From positions 2,694-24,266 of the forward strand of contig DGNI01000159.1 in the NCBI GenBank assembly GCA_002388885.1: 21,573 nt of DNA. The letters run 5' to 3'. This stretch comes from Parvularculaceae bacterium UBA4496. GTDB lineage: Bacteria > Pseudomonadota > Alphaproteobacteria > Caulobacterales > Parvularculaceae. Shown here in pieces: positions 20,913 through 21,573 of this stretch (positions within the stretch are counted from its first letter, which is position 1; every line of letters starts with the position of its first letter). Position numbers and translations under genes: made by a program. The notes beneath the pieces were generated by a model, which had not been told where the DNA came from, ran no database searches, and saw nothing but the letters and a program-made list of their open reading frames with translations.

Positions 20913-21573
20913 ATGAGCGCTGAAACGTTAAACGACTATGAACTCGAAGCCGCAAATGCCGCAAAGAAAATCTTCTTCGTCAAGGATGGTGGACTTGAAA
21001 CAAGCGACGCGCCGGAGGCGCTGAAGGCGCTTGCCGCCGCCAATGCTTTTACAGGCGAAACGGGCGCGGTGCTGGCGGGCCGCGACGGCGTTCTTCTGGG
21101 CGTGGGCGATGAAAGCGATGTTTTCATTACTGCCGCCGCCGCGGAAAAATTGCCGGAAGGCGATTATGTCTTTGCGGAGGCGCTGGACGCTGAGCGCGCC
21201 AATCTCAGTGTGCTCGGCTGGTTGATGGGCGGGTACCGTTTCGACCGGTACAAACAACAAAAACCGGCGAAGGCCCGGCTGATCGCCCCCGAAATCGCGG
21301 ATCTGACAAGCGTCACCCGGTCCATGGATGCGGTTTCGCTGGTGCGTGACCTTGTTAATACGCCGGCCGGCGACATGAGCCCGGCTGCGCTTGAACAGGC
21401 GGCGCGTAATATCGCCGAAGAATGCGGCGCCCGCATCAGCGTAATCACTGGCGATGATCTTCTGGCGCAAAACCTGCCGATGATTCATGCGGTGGGCCGG
21501 GCCTCCGTCTCTGCGCCGCGGCTGATCGATTTGACCTGGGGGGATCCGGCCGCGCCAAAGCTGACGCTGGTAG
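20913..21573 (+). CDS. M17 leucyl aminopeptidase-family protein, 5' part
   Basis: First 220 residues; the gene continues beyond the window. The sequence fits the cytosol (leucyl) aminopeptidase family, which removes N-terminal residues with two metal ions. Visible are the N-terminal macro-like domain (V-L-A-G-R-D-G-V-L-L-G-V-G-D, W-L-M-G-G-Y-R-F-D-R-Y) and the linker into the catalytic domain, L-V-R-D-L-V-N-T-P-A-G-D-M-S-P, H-A-V-G-R-A-S and P-R-L-I-D-L-T-W-G. The metal-binding residues lie further on and cannot be checked. ATG 20913 has GGA 8 bases upstream. It diverges from the TPR gene over a 117-bp gap. Confidence 0.9.
   Translation, partial: MSAETLNDYELEAANAAKKIFFVKDGGLETSDAPEALKALAAANAFTGETGAVLAGRDGVLLGVGDESDVFITAAAAEKLPEGDYVFAEALDAERANLSVLGWLMGGYRFDRYKQQKPAKARLIAPEIADLTSVTRSMDAVSLVRDLVNTPAGDMSPAALEQAARNIAEECGARISVITGDDLLAQNLPMIHAVGRASVSAPRLIDLTWGDPAAPKLTLV

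Noticed and set aside
1..21573. CRISPR array, toxin-antitoxin pair, restriction or known anti-phage system
   Set aside because: I looked for regular spacer-repeat patterns and for known motif pairs and found none.

Overview
The window looks like an alphaproteobacterial chromosome, moderately GC-rich, into which a small integrative element of about 11.9 kb has inserted. The placement rests on three things: an SOS operator of the direct-repeat type GAAC-N7-GAAC used by alphaproteobacterial LexA, several small element genes of families I know from alphaproteobacterial prophages and integrative elements, and the overall character of the housekeeping proteins. I cannot name a genus.

Left chromosomal flank (1-2561): the 3' part of pheT, a convergent gene for an uncharacterised histidine-rich membrane protein whose stop codon overlaps that of pheT, and a complete tRNA-Thr(CGU) with encoded CCA.

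Integrated element (2515-14437): the last 47 bp of the tRNA gene are repeated exactly at 14391-14437, giving attL and attR. Next to attR are a tyrosine integrase and a leftward backbone: an uncharacterised protein, an AlpA/excisionase-like protein, a 58-aa protein, a Cys-rich protein, a winged-helix protein and a replication-initiator-like winged-helix protein, several with overlapping ends. The last of these runs into an iteron-like repeat array. No relaxase, conjugation or capsid gene is visible. The cargo has two blocks. The first is a DNA-damage block: a Y-family polymerase translationally coupled to a zinc-ribbon protein, and divergently an SRAP/HMCES-type abasic-site protein coupled to a 64-aa protein, with one SOS box between them. 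The second is a visibly AT-richer block: an orphan fimbrial-usher-like protein, a lipoprotein, a small secreted Cys protein and a decayed IS3-type transposase. A conserved 'MGGWGSG' protein follows.

Right chromosomal flank (14438-21573): a BCCT-family transporter without an obvious standard start codon, convergent with a tightly overlapped operon of an Nramp-like transporter and the three 5-oxoprolinase subunits (pxpA, pxpB, pxpC). Then come a strong terminator, a TPR lipoprotein, and divergently the start of an M17 leucyl aminopeptidase cut by the window end.

The most interesting items are the iteron-like array that overlaps the end of its candidate initiator gene, paired 11-bp-phased motifs on both sides of the recombination core, the SOS-controlled mobile polymerase/abasic-site module, and an Nramp-like protein whose metal-site motifs are replaced in a 5-oxoproline operon.
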